Below, piece by piece: positions 54,041 to 61,187 of a DNA stretch of 61,187 nt (position 1 is the stretch's first letter; every line of letters begins with the position of its first letter). The DNA is from Pseudobdellovibrionaceae bacterium. GTDB taxonomy: Bacteria > Bdellovibrionota > Bdellovibrionia > Bdellovibrionales > UBA1609. The notes under the pieces were generated by a model, which searched no databases, was not told where the DNA came from, and worked only from the letters and a program-made list of their open reading frames with translations. The stretch lies in assembly GCA_023954155.1 (NCBI GenBank), contig JAMLIO010000010.1, positions 1-61,187 of the forward strand, given 5' to 3'. Both the position numbers and the translations under genes were made by a program.

Positions 54041-54460
54041 ATGTTAAACGCATTTACACAAAAATTGAACTTACCTGTCGAAGAATTTACAACTCCAGAT
54101 CCCATCACCGCAGATGAAAATGCCTCTGTAGATGCGCTGTTAGAGATCATGACCCAATACAATGTCAGACATATTCCTATCATGAAAGACGGTGTTGCCA
54201 CAGGCATCATCAGCCAACGTGATCTTAAAGTGATTCAAGGTCTTAAGGATGAACATAAAAATCTGATCAAAGCCTCAGACATCATGGCCAAAAATCCTGT
54301 TACTGTCAGTTGTTCAGAAACTTTAGACGAAGTAGCCTTCACCATGTCACAAGAAAAAATTGGCAGCGTCCTAGTCAACGATGATAACGGACTGCTTGGC
54401 ATCTTTACAGTCACTGATGCTTTAAATGCTTTGATTGAAGTGATCCGCTCTGCACGCTAA
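54041..54460 (+). CDS. Tandem CBS-domain protein
   Basis: The 139-residue protein consists of little more than two CBS motifs: EIMTQYNVRHIPIMKDGVATGII with the following SQRDL, and FTMSQEKIGSVLVNDDNGLLGIFTVTD. CBS pairs bind adenosyl ligands (AMP, ATP, AdoMet) and act as energy sensors for a partner protein. Which partner is unknown. The ATG at 54041 lies 6 nt behind GGGAGGG. The frame overlaps the end of the barrel gene only if the longer start is used. Confidence 0.9.
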   Translation: MLNAFTQKLNLPVEEFTTPDPITADENASVDALLEIMTQYNVRHIPIMKDGVATGIISQRDLKVIQGLKDEHKNLIKASDIMAKNPVTVSCSETLDEVAFTMSQEKIGSVLVNDDNGLLGIFTVTDALNALIEVIRSAR

Positions 54461-54580
54461 ACTTCATTTTAGATTTTAAGCTTCCGCAGCATCTTTTTTT
54501 CACAAAAGCTTCAGAACAAGAGCGCGCGCGAGTCTAAGGTGATAACAAAGAACCCTTTCAAGCGTGACTTTAAAATAAAA

Positions 54581-54611
54581 AGAGAAGGTTTTACGACCTT
54601 CTCTTTTTTTA
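54581..54611. terminator. Bidirectional rho-independent terminator
   Basis: AGAGAAGGT (54581-54589), loop TTTACG and ACCTTCTCT (54596-54604) make a 9-bp stem. It is followed by seven T on the plus strand and preceded by an A-run that serves the minus strand. It lies between the convergent CBS protein and L,D-transpeptidase genes and can end both transcripts. Confidence 0.9.
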
Positions 54612-54636
54612 ATTATTGATCTTTTTTCAGATCTTA

Positions 54637-56622
54637 TTATCTGTAACCACAACCTGCACTTAACAGAGCATCAAAGAAGGCTCTACAGTTATTGATTCTT
54701 GGACGTTTATTACTTGGAGTGCTTGATGTTGGGTTTTGTGCTTTACCACGGCAATAGCTATTGTAGTTTTGCAAGTTCGTGGTCGTTGCAGACCCCTTAC
54801 TTCTTGAGCACGAAAAATCAGGCCATAAAGCGTCTTGTGCAGGACGTGAAGGTGCGAAGATTCCACCTAAAAATCCACCAAGACCTCCGCCTCCACCATT
54901 GTTGGTGTTACCACCACCATTGCCGTAGTGCCCGCCGCCATTTCCATAATTCTGGCCATAACCATCATTTTGTCCATAACCGCCACCGTTATTATTGCCG
55001 TACTGACCGTAACCAGAACCACCGTACTCTAGATTTCGTTTTAAGTTTGTTAATAATAAATTCAACTCATCTTGATTTAGATCACCAATCCACTTTGTGC
55101 TTCTGGGAAAGGTTTCTGTAAATGTGTAAGTCAAAATATTTTGATACTTTGCAGACTTGACCTCTTCCAAAGCAGCTACAACAGGAGCATGATCTGCATC
55201 ACGCACCTTAAGCGGAGTGGGAGAAAAAGAAGAGAGACCTAACATGTAGTCCACAGCGTCTTGCAGCACCTCTCCGTCAGAAGAGATCTTTGTCAAACAG
55301 TCAGAGTCCGCCACTGTGTGAAATCCACCATCAAAAAATCGAACAGGGTAAGGGTTTTTATTTTCACACTTTACAGTCTGTGGTGAATTAGGACGTGAAC
55401 TGTAAATCACCTTTTTATAAGATTTTTGTCTGCTGTAAATGCTGTCAAAATCTTTAAATTTATCTAATACCATCTTGGCTTCAACAGGAATCGTATCTTT
55501 AGGACCACCGTTTAAGATCGCATCTAACATATAAAGATCGTGATCTTGTAAACGGATACACCCGTGAGACTCAAAACCTCTTCTTAAACCATCATCATCA
55601 ATCTGATAGTGAAAGCCCACTTCTCTATAGCCTTCATAATAGTTTACAGAACCTGAACTGGACATTCTGCTCTTATCAATGATTCCAATAAATGGACGAC
55701 CTTTGTAATAAGAAGGTTCTATACGCGCTTCTTGGTTAGGAGCACCTGTCCACACACTTCTTTTAACAAGAACTGAGTTTTCAAATTTAAAATCCGCAAA
55801 GTTACCACTACGTCCTGGCAATAACAGAGACATTGAGTTAATCAAACTTTCTTTACCCATCAATGAAGAACGAATATCTAAGGCTCCTGCAGTGATAGGA
55901 AAAACTTTTGTGATCCCATGATTATTATCGAATAAAATAGCCTTTTGTGAAGCCAACTCTACTCTCAATTCAAAGTCAGTTTCGCTCAGAGAAACTTCGT
56001 TATACACTTTTTTTACTGTGGTCTTAGCTATACTCTTAACACCACTGGCAGTAGGTACATTGACCTTGTTATGCCAGTTGGTCTCGATGTTGATCTTTCT
56101 AAAGTAATATCCACCCCTTTCTGAAGAGTGAATAAACAGCATCAAATCAATATCAAAAACTTTATCTTCACCTGTCACATCCCAAATGCGCTCATAGCTC
56201 ACACCTAAAATGGCATCTCTTCTGCGATTGACTCGGGTATCTGTCACTTTAAAAGTGTTCTTGCCATCTGCATCCTTAGTCACATGCCCTAAAGGACCAA
56301 TAGCACTGATCTGAGAACCTTTATCTGCATAAAAATCCACATTCGCACCTGCATATTTAGAAGCATCCGCCTCCATGTCCATAAGGATATGATTTGAAGT
56401 CCCTGGCATCGCTTTGTCGTGCTTAGCTACATCACGAAGATCATTATGCTTTAGATAATTGAATCTTTCGTTAAGAGCCTCTTGCACCAAAGAGTTGATT
56501 GTTGGTTCTGTAGCTTGGGCTTCTACATCTTCAACCGAATCATAAATGATCACAGAACCCTGTGCCCAAACAGTGGTTGATACCAAAAGACCTAGCAAAG
56601 TTTTTAAAGTAAGTTTTTTCAT
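54637..56622 (-). CDS. Large L,D-transpeptidase (YkuD) with Gly/Asn/Tyr-rich tail
   Basis: The 661-residue exported protein has a signal peptide (MKKLTLKTLLGLLVSTTVWAQ) and a central YkuD domain at about 225-360. Its catalytic signature is FESHGCIRLQDHDLY, with the active Cys and the paired His upstream. These enzymes form 3-3 cross-links in murein or attach proteins to it. Residues 535-590 are almost only Gly, Asn, Tyr and Gln (GGGYGQNDGYGQNYGNGGG), and the last 70 residues hold four cysteines. Neither is part of standard transpeptidases. Predatory bacteria are known to modify prey murein with such enzymes, so an external role is possible. Confidence 0.88.
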   Translation of the reverse strand: MKKLTLKTLLGLLVSTTVWAQGSVIIYDSVEDVEAQATEPTINSLVQEALNERFNYLKHNDLRDVAKHDKAMPGTSNHILMDMEADASKYAGANVDFYADKGSQISAIGPLGHVTKDADGKNTFKVTDTRVNRRRDAILGVSYERIWDVTGEDKVFDIDLMLFIHSSERGGYYFRKINIETNWHNKVNVPTASGVKSIAKTTVKKVYNEVSLSETDFELRVELASQKAILFDNNHGITKVFPITAGALDIRSSLMGKESLINSMSLLLPGRSGNFADFKFENSVLVKRSVWTGAPNQEARIEPSYYKGRPFIGIIDKSRMSSSGSVNYYEGYREVGFHYQIDDDGLRRGFESHGCIRLQDHDLYMLDAILNGGPKDTIPVEAKMVLDKFKDFDSIYSRQKSYKKVIYSSRPNSPQTVKCENKNPYPVRFFDGGFHTVADSDCLTKISSDGEVLQDAVDYMLGLSSFSPTPLKVRDADHAPVVAALEEVKSAKYQNILTYTFTETFPRSTKWIGDLNQDELNLLLTNLKRNLEYGGSGYGQYGNNNGGGYGQNDGYGQNYGNGGGHYGNGGGNTNNGGGGGLGGFLGGIFAPSRPAQDALWPDFSCSRSKGSATTTNLQNYNSYCRGKAQNPTSSTPSNKRPRINNCRAFFDALLSAGCGYR

Positions 56623-56636
56623 AGACTTAACCCCTT

Positions 56637-56671
56637 TTAGGCTTATTAAGGCAAATTAGATGCCAGCCTAA
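56637..56671. other. Nested hairpin upstream of the L,D-transpeptidase gene
   Basis: TTAGGCT (56637-56643) pairs with AGCCTAA (56665-56671), and inside it GGCA (56650-56653) pairs with TGCC (56661-56664) with a 6-nt bulge on one side. On the minus strand this lies in the leader just before the ribosome site AGGGG of the transpeptidase gene. It may influence its translation or end the clc transcript. Confidence 0.35.
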
Positions 56672-56756
56672 GAGGGAAATTGAGCCCCCTAACTGTCTAA
56701 CCCCTTGACACCCACGTCGTAGATGGGCCCTCTTTGCTTGCTCGTTAGAATTTAGA

Positions 56757-57959
56757 TTAGAGTTTTTGGTATATACGTTGGGTTTTGTAAACACTTTGTG
56801 GGCCAGAGATATATCTGCTGACTAGGCAAGCCACCAAAGCAAATGGGCCGATCTGGTAGCCAAAGATTTCCATGGCCATGATAGTGCAAGCTATAGGTGT
56901 GTTTGTCGCAGCACCAAAGACAGCAGCAAACCCTAGGGCTGCAAGGAAAGAAAACCCCAAAGGAATCATCACTGAAAGTGCGCTACCTAAAGTTGTGCCC
57001 ACAAACACTAGAGGAATAAACTCCCCTCCTTTAAAACCTGTTCCTACAGTTAAAGATGTAAAAAGAGACTTGAATACAGGATCTTTAAACGACGTCACCT
57101 GCTCTAGTGAAGCTTGAATATGGGGAATTCCTAAACCCACATACTGATACGACCCTTCCCAATAAAAAAGCCCCACCAAAAGTAAGCCCCCCACAAGGGG
57201 CTTAAGTGGAGGATAAGAAATCAGACGCTGACCGAGCTTTTCTATAATATGGGTGGTGACAGTAAAAAAACGCGCAGCCATGCCAAAGGCAAGCCCCGCA
57301 ACAGCCACCCAAAATACAACTTGTAAACTTAAATCAGGAACTTCTGGAATGGGATAATGTGTGTGAGGGGCATCCAATAAAATTGTAATTCCATATCCGA
57401 CAAAAGAAGCGATCAAACACTGGTACAGAGCAAAAAATTTAAAACGTCCAATATAGATCATCTCCATACCAAAAATCACTCCAGCCCAAGGAGCACCAAT
57501 GGCCGCCGCAAAACCTGCCCCCGCACCAGAGACCAAAAGAACTTTTCTTTCTTCTGCTTCAATTTTAAAAAAACGGGAAAGTTGGTCTGAAAGAGACGCT
57601 CCCATTTGCACCGATGTGCCCTCTCTCCCCGCAGAACCCCCAAACAGATGCGTGACTAAAGTACCAAGCAAAATAAAAGGCGCCATGTGAAAGGGGATGA
57701 TTTTTTTAGGTGTGTGAATCTCATCAATGATAAGACTGTTTCCTCTCTCAACATCCTGACCAAATTTATAATAAACCCAACCTATACCCAATCCCGCTAT
57801 AGGAAGTAACCAGATGATTGCGGAGTGGGCATTGCGAGTATCAGTCACCCATTCTAAGGAAATTAAAAAAATAGCGGCAGCCAAACCTGCAAAGATACCG
57901 CTAAGACCACTAAAAAAAGTCCATCGTAAATAAGAATTTAAAGTTTTGATCTTGTTCAA
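56757..57959 (-). CDS. CLC-family antiporter, fluoride (CLC-F) type
   Basis: The 400-residue membrane protein has about ten hydrophobic helices. Pore motifs are GSAGREGTSVQMG and TGFKGGEFIPLVFVG. In ordinary CLC chloride exchangers these read GxEGP and GxxxPGGxFxP. The GREGT, GFKGGE and RGNSLIIDEI (Asn in place of the selectivity Ser) variants are those of CLC-F fluoride/proton antiporters. It starts 15 bp after cueR on the same strand, so it is cotranscribed with a copper regulator. No room exists for a fluoride riboswitch directly upstream. Confidence 0.75.
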   Translation of the reverse strand: MNKIKTLNSYLRWTFFSGLSGIFAGLAAAIFLISLEWVTDTRNAHSAIIWLLPIAGLGIGWVYYKFGQDVERGNSLIIDEIHTPKKIIPFHMAPFILLGTLVTHLFGGSAGREGTSVQMGASLSDQLSRFFKIEAEERKVLLVSGAGAGFAAAIGAPWAGVIFGMEMIYIGRFKFFALYQCLIASFVGYGITILLDAPHTHYPIPEVPDLSLQVVFWVAVAGLAFGMAARFFTVTTHIIEKLGQRLISYPPLKPLVGGLLLVGLFYWEGSYQYVGLGIPHIQASLEQVTSFKDPVFKSLFTSLTVGTGFKGGEFIPLVFVGTTLGSALSVMIPLGFSFLAALGFAAVFGAATNTPIACTIMAMEIFGYQIGPFALVACLVSRYISGPQSVYKTQRIYQKL

Positions 57960-57974
57960 GGCACACTCCTACTC

Positions 57975-58370
57975 TTAGTATTTAGAACGGGCCAATTCAT
58001 CAAGAATGGGACATTCTGGCCTATCGTTCCCATGGCATTTCTTAGCTAAATGTTTTAAGGTTTTCACCATGGAATCAAGTTCTGCAATGCGATCTTCTAA
58101 TTCCTGCACGTGCGCTAAGGCCAAGTTCCTCACCTCAGAACTAGAACGAGATTTGTTTCTCCAGAGGCTCACAAGTTTTTTGATCTCTTTCATGGAAAAT
58201 CCAAGCCTGCGTGCACTTTTCACAAAAATCAAAATGTTCACATCAGCCTCTGAGTAATTGCGATACCCAGATTCCGACCTGGTGGCTTTAGGAATAATGC
58301 CCACAGCCTCATAGTGTCTGATCAGTTTGGCATTGATTCCAGAAACTTTCGCGGCTTCACCTATATTCAT
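57975..58370 (-). CDS. cueR: CueR-type copper-responsive MerR regulator
   Basis: The 131-residue MerR-family activator has an N-terminal winged helix (MNIGEAAKVSGINAKLIRHYE), a dimerisation helix and a C-terminal metal loop with two cysteines seven residues apart, KCHGNDRPECPIL. That matches the Cu(I)/Ag(I)/Au(I)-binding loop of CueR. It is divergent from copA, and the intergenic region holds a textbook CueR site. The transporter gene downstream may share its transcript. Confidence 0.9.
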   Translation of the reverse strand: MNIGEAAKVSGINAKLIRHYEAVGIIPKATRSESGYRNYSEADVNILIFVKSARRLGFSMKEIKKLVSLWRNKSRSSSEVRNLALAHVQELEDRIAELDSMVKTLKHLAKKCHGNDRPECPILDELARSKY

Positions 58371-58468
58371 ACAATTCCCCGTATAGTCATAAGAACTACA
58401 GCTCTACTACGTTCTTCAACAGAAAATACAATAAAATTCATAACCTTACAATTATTTAGAATGTTGTC

Positions 58469-58499
58469 TTGACCTTCCAATTGTTGGAAGGTTTAGAAT
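58469..58499 (+). promoter_or_regulatory. CueR-controlled copA promoter (19-bp spacer)
   Basis: The -35 box TTGACC (58469-58474) and -10 box TAGAAT (58494-58499) are separated by 19 bp, the overlong spacing of MerR-family promoters. The spacer contains the dyad ACCTTCC AATTGTT GGAAGGT (58472-58492), nearly the same as the E. coli copA operator. Copper-bound CueR would twist this DNA to allow transcription of copA. Confidence 0.93.
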
Positions 58500-58580
58500 G
58501 ATTCACATAATAACCAAGACGACTTGATGAACCCCTTAGAAGAGCACATTAAAATAAGACTTGGGACAAAAGGAGAATTT

Positions 58581-60950
58581 ATGGATCATCACAATGATAA
58601 AGATCAAACAACAGGCTGCTGTGACACTCACAGCACCAAGCCCGCTTTACTTGTGACCGACCCAGTGTGTGGAATGCAAATAGACCCTAAGACCGCTAAG
58701 GGAGGAAGCAGTCACTTTGAAGGACAAGAATATTTTTTCTGCAACCCTAAATGTAAAACCAAATTTGATGCTGACCCTAAAGCCCAACTTAATAAAACAC
58801 CTGTCGAGGTTTCTGAAGCCGACAAAGAAAAAATCTACACCTGTCCTATGCACCTTGAAATTCGCCAGAAAGGCCCTGGAACTTGTCCCATCTGTGGAAT
58901 GGCCCTTGAGCCTGAAGAAATCTCTTTAGAGGATGCCCCTAACCCTGAGCTTGTGGATTTCACCCGACGTTTTAAAGTGAGTGCCTTTCTTGCCGTTCCC
59001 TTACTATTTTTAGCTATGTCTGATTTAATACCAGGTCAACCCGTGCAACATACACTTCCCCACTGGCTGTACGCTGGGCTCCAGCTTTTACTGGCTACAC
59101 CCGTGGTTCTTTGGGGTGGTCTGCCTTTTTTTGAAAGAGGCTGGTCTTCGATTAAAACTTGGAATTTAAATATGTTTACTCTAATCGCATTGGGTACAGG
59201 TGTAGCTTATATTTTTAGTATCGTGGCCACGTTTTGGCCTCATATTTTTCCAGAAAGTTTTCGGGTCCACGGGGGCATGGTCCCACTTTATTACGAAGCC
59301 GCAGCGGTCATTATCACTCTTGTGTTATTAGGACAGATCCTTGAACTTCGTGCCCGAAACCAGACAGGAAACGCCATTCGGGCCCTGATGGAGCTTGCGC
59401 CTAAAACGGCAAGACGAGTTCTACCCGATGGCACCGAAGAAGATGTCGCTATCGAACACATCAAACCCCATGACCTTTTAAGAGTGCGTCCTGGAGAGAA
59501 AATTCCCGTTGATGGCGAAGTGACCGAAGGCCAAAGTGTTGTGGATGAATCCATGATTACGGGCGAACCCATTCCTGTAGAAAAAGAAGTTGGAAGTCAG
59601 GTCACAGGGGCCACCTTAAACACTACGGGTTCTTTTGTTATGAAGGCCACCAAGGTGGGTTCGGATACTCTGTTATCTCAGATTGTGAAGATGGTGACAC
59701 AAGCCCAACGAAGCCGCGCGCCGATTCAAAAGTTAGCTGATACGGTGTCTTCGTATTTTGTTCCGACTGTGGTTGTAGTGTCGATCATCACTGCTCTTGT
59801 ATGGTTTTTGATTGGACCAGAGCCTAAGTTGACCTACGCTTTAGTCAATGCCGTCGCAGTTCTGATCATTGCCTGTCCCTGTGCTTTGGGGCTAGCCACT
59901 CCGATGTCCATTATGGTGGGCACAGGCAAAGGAGCCACTCATGGCATTTTAATTAAAAATGCTGAAGCTTTAGAGGGGCTAGAAAAAATCACAACGCTTG
60001 TGGTGGATAAAACTGGAACTTTAACTTTGGGAAAACCTAAACTCTCAGAAGTGCAAACCTTAAACGGTTTTGATCAAGAGCAGGTTTTAGCTCTGACAGC
60101 CTCTTTAGAAAAATCCAGCGAACACCCTTTAGCAGAGGCTATTGTATCTGGAGCCATTGAAAAACAAATAAAATTTACTTCTGTTACAGACTTCAACTCT
60201 GTCACAGGGATGGGCATTACGGGCACCGTGCAGGGCCACAAAGTGGTTGCAGGCAACCGACGTCTTCTTGAAGCAAATGACATTGAGTATCAGCAGTTAG
60301 TAAAGAGGGCTCAAGTCCTACAATCTCAAGGACATGGAGTTATGCTGATCGCCATTGATCATAAACCCGCAGGAGTGATCGCCGTGAAAGACCCGATCAA
60401 AGAGAGTTCCAAACCTGCTATTGAGTATTTTCATCAACAGGGAATTGAAGTGGTGATGCTCACTGGCGACAATCAAAACACGGCCCATGTTGTCGCTAAA
60501 GAGCTTGGCATTGATAAAGTCATCGCCGAAGTTCTTCCCGATCAAAAACATGAAGTGATTCAGCAACTGCAATCTAAAGGTCAATATATCGCGATGGCAG
60601 GTGATGGCATTAACGACGCCCCTTCACTGGCGCAAGCTCATATTGGAATTGCCATGGGAACAGGTGCTGATGTGGCCATTGAAAGTGCAGGAGTCACTCT
60701 CGTCAAAGGAGATCTGACAGGGATCATGCGCGCCCATCGCTTAAGTCACCTGACCATGAAAAACATCAGACAGAATCTTTTATTTGCTTTTGGTTACAAC
60801 ACTCTTGGCGTTCCCATTGCGGCGGGACTTTTGTATCCCTTTTTTGGAATTCTATTAAGTCCCATGATTGCAAGTCTGGCCATGAGTTTAAGTTCCGTAT
60901 CAGTGATTGGAAATTCACTTAGGCTGCGAAGATTTAATTTGGATAAATAA
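58581..60950 (+). CDS. copA: P1B-type copper-exporting ATPase with YHS and HMBD metal domains
   Basis: This 789-residue P-type ATPase pumps Cu(I) (or Ag(I)) out of the cytoplasm. N-terminal metal sites include GCCDTH, a YHS domain ([15 protein letters not shown]...[11 protein letters not shown]) and a heavy-metal-binding domain ([22 protein letters not shown]). There is no classical MxCxxC domain. The membrane CPC motif ([13 protein letters not shown]), phosphorylation site (VVDKTGTLT), HP motif ([10 protein letters not shown]) and hinge ([19 protein letters not shown]) are intact. CPC rather than CPH supports the CopA group. The ATG at 58581 has AAAGGAG upstream, 19 codons inside the open frame. 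It is driven by the CueR promoter. Confidence 0.94.
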   Translation: MDHHNDKDQTTGCCDTHSTKPALLVTDPVCGMQIDPKTAKGGSSHFEGQEYFFCNPKCKTKFDADPKAQLNKTPVEVSEADKEKIYTCPMHLEIRQKGPGTCPICGMALEPEEISLEDAPNPELVDFTRRFKVSAFLAVPLLFLAMSDLIPGQPVQHTLPHWLYAGLQLLLATPVVLWGGLPFFERGWSSIKTWNLNMFTLIALGTGVAYIFSIVATFWPHIFPESFRVHGGMVPLYYEAAAVIITLVLLGQILELRARNQTGNAIRALMELAPKTARRVLPDGTEEDVAIEHIKPHDLLRVRPGEKIPVDGEVTEGQSVVDESMITGEPIPVEKEVGSQVTGATLNTTGSFVMKATKVGSDTLLSQIVKMVTQAQRSRAPIQKLADTVSSYFVPTVVVVSIITALVWFLIGPEPKLTYALVNAVAVLIIACPCALGLATPMSIMVGTGKGATHGILIKNAEALEGLEKITTLVVDKTGTLTLGKPKLSEVQTLNGFDQEQVLALTASLEKSSEHPLAEAIVSGAIEKQIKFTSVTDFNSVTGMGITGTVQGHKVVAGNRRLLEANDIEYQQLVKRAQVLQSQGHGVMLIAIDHKPAGVIAVKDPIKESSKPAIEYFHQQGIEVVMLTGDNQNTAHVVAKELGIDKVIAEVLPDQKHEVIQQLQSKGQYIAMAGDGINDAPSLAQAHIGIAMGTGADVAIESAGVTLVKGDLTGIMRAHRLSHLTMKNIRQNLLFAFGYNTLGVPIAAGLLYPFFGILLSPMIASLAMSLSSVSVIGNSLRLRRFNLDK

Positions 60951-61017
60951 AAGAACGTTCAATACTCATATCAGGGAAAAGCAAATCACTGAACTTGTTG
61001 CAACACGATGGCACTTT

Positions 61018-61064
61018 GGTGTTCACTATGGGTACTTTTTTAAGATTTACATAAACTGAACACC
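61018..61064. other. Inverted repeat downstream of copA
   Basis: GGTGTTCA (61018-61025) and TGAACACC (61057-61064) are perfect complements, separated by 31 bp that include TTTTTT. It may be a folded 3' untranslated region of copA or part of a control site for whatever lies beyond. Confidence 0.3.
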
Positions 61065-61079
61065 CATCAATATCCACTC

Positions 61080-61112
61080 TGTCTCACTCTGAGACACATT
61101 TATGTTTTTTTC
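61080..61112. terminator. Probable terminator after copA
   Basis: TGTCTCA (61080-61086), loop CTC and TGAGACA (61090-61096) give a perfect 7-bp hairpin, and a run of T follows around 61105-61111. It lies between copA and the end of a possible minus-strand gene at the window edge. The gap between stem and T-run is longer than ideal. Confidence 0.5.
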
Positions 61113-61122
61113 TGCACACCAA

Positions 61123-61187
61123 CTAAGGTCTTAAGATTTTAGTCAAGTCGAGGTTCATTTCAGCCGTTAAGTCATAGAAGAAGTCGG
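61123..61187 (-). CDS. Possible 3' end of a gene entering from the right edge
   Basis: Read on the minus strand, the last 65 bases are open to a TAG at 61123-61125 and encode 20 residues that include YDLTAEMNLDLTKIL. Composition is protein-like, and a hairpin follows at the expected place. The fragment is too short to identify. Confidence 0.4.
   Translation of the reverse strand, partial: DFFYDLTAEMNLDLTKILRP

Noticed and set aside
50600-61000. Copper region as a transferred genomic island
   Set aside because: Apart from the repeat, composition and codon choice look like the rest of the window, and there are no integrase, direct repeats or tRNA junction.

Overview
The window looks like one continuous piece of the chromosome of a Gram-negative predator-type bacterium of the Bdellovibrionota. 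The base composition is AT-rich, with G+C in the low-to-mid 40s by eye, which would suit a Pseudobdellovibrio-like lineage better than Bdellovibrio bacteriovorus. This placement is inferred from the gene mix: RNase Y, a eukaryotic-type AdoMet decarboxylase, a full MoxR/Bat operon joined to a lytic transglycosylase, a RimK cluster, many murein enzymes and long coiled-coil FHA/Mot-like envelope proteins. No 16S gene is present to confirm it. I see no insertion sequence, prophage, CRISPR array or origin. Most genes are on the minus strand in long, tightly spaced operons.

Layout. (1) 1-8.3 kb: dps divergent from oxyR, a tiny unlisted lipoprotein gene, queF, a tRNA-Arg(UCG), trmH, an AdoMet decarboxylase, a GT2 glycosyltransferase, a CinA-type protein and an AarF/UbiB kinase-like protein. 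(2) 8.3-14.3 kb: a three-gene cluster encoding an OmpA/MotB-like protein with a very long coiled coil, a MotA/ExbB-like channel subunit, and an 1108-residue FHA/coiled-coil/transmembrane protein. This is my main candidate for an undescribed system. (3) 14.4-17.3 kb: an isovaleryl-CoA-type dehydrogenase, divergent from a cysteine desulfurase and an A-type Fe-S carrier. (4) 17.4-26 kb: a minus-strand run of ftsY, zapA, 5-formyl-THF cyclo-ligase, rny, tyrS, a ferredoxin with a disordered tail, and then a RimB-RimK-aspartoacylase-like set. (5) 26-36.4 kb: a small outer-membrane barrel, smc, ppdK, glyQS, a membrane-anchored J-like protein, an Mrp ATPase lacking its usual CxxC, and a secreted unknown.

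(6) 36.6-47.8 kb: mltD, then moxR-DUF58-unknown-batA-batB-batC-batD-slt, with nearly every junction overlapping. This points to translational coupling of an aerotolerance/envelope-stress system to peptidoglycan turnover. (7) 47.9-50.6 kb: an M48-like protein without HExxH, a DUF1844 protein and a DegP-type protease. (8) 50.6-54.5 kb: a copper/cytochrome-oxidase maturation neighbourhood (PCuAC protein with an in-frame 18-copy hexanucleotide repeat, SCO, two YtkA-like proteins sharing a Met/His motif, an outer-membrane protein) and a CBS-pair protein. (9) 54.6-61.2 kb: a large L,D-transpeptidase, then cueR with a CLC-F-type antiporter, divergent from copA across a textbook CueR promoter.

Three themes recur: envelope and murein remodelling, copper and oxidative-stress handling, and housekeeping translation or division genes. 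Start codons were often moved inward from the longest open frame where a Shine-Dalgarno sequence or overlap with the upstream gene made the inner start clearly better.
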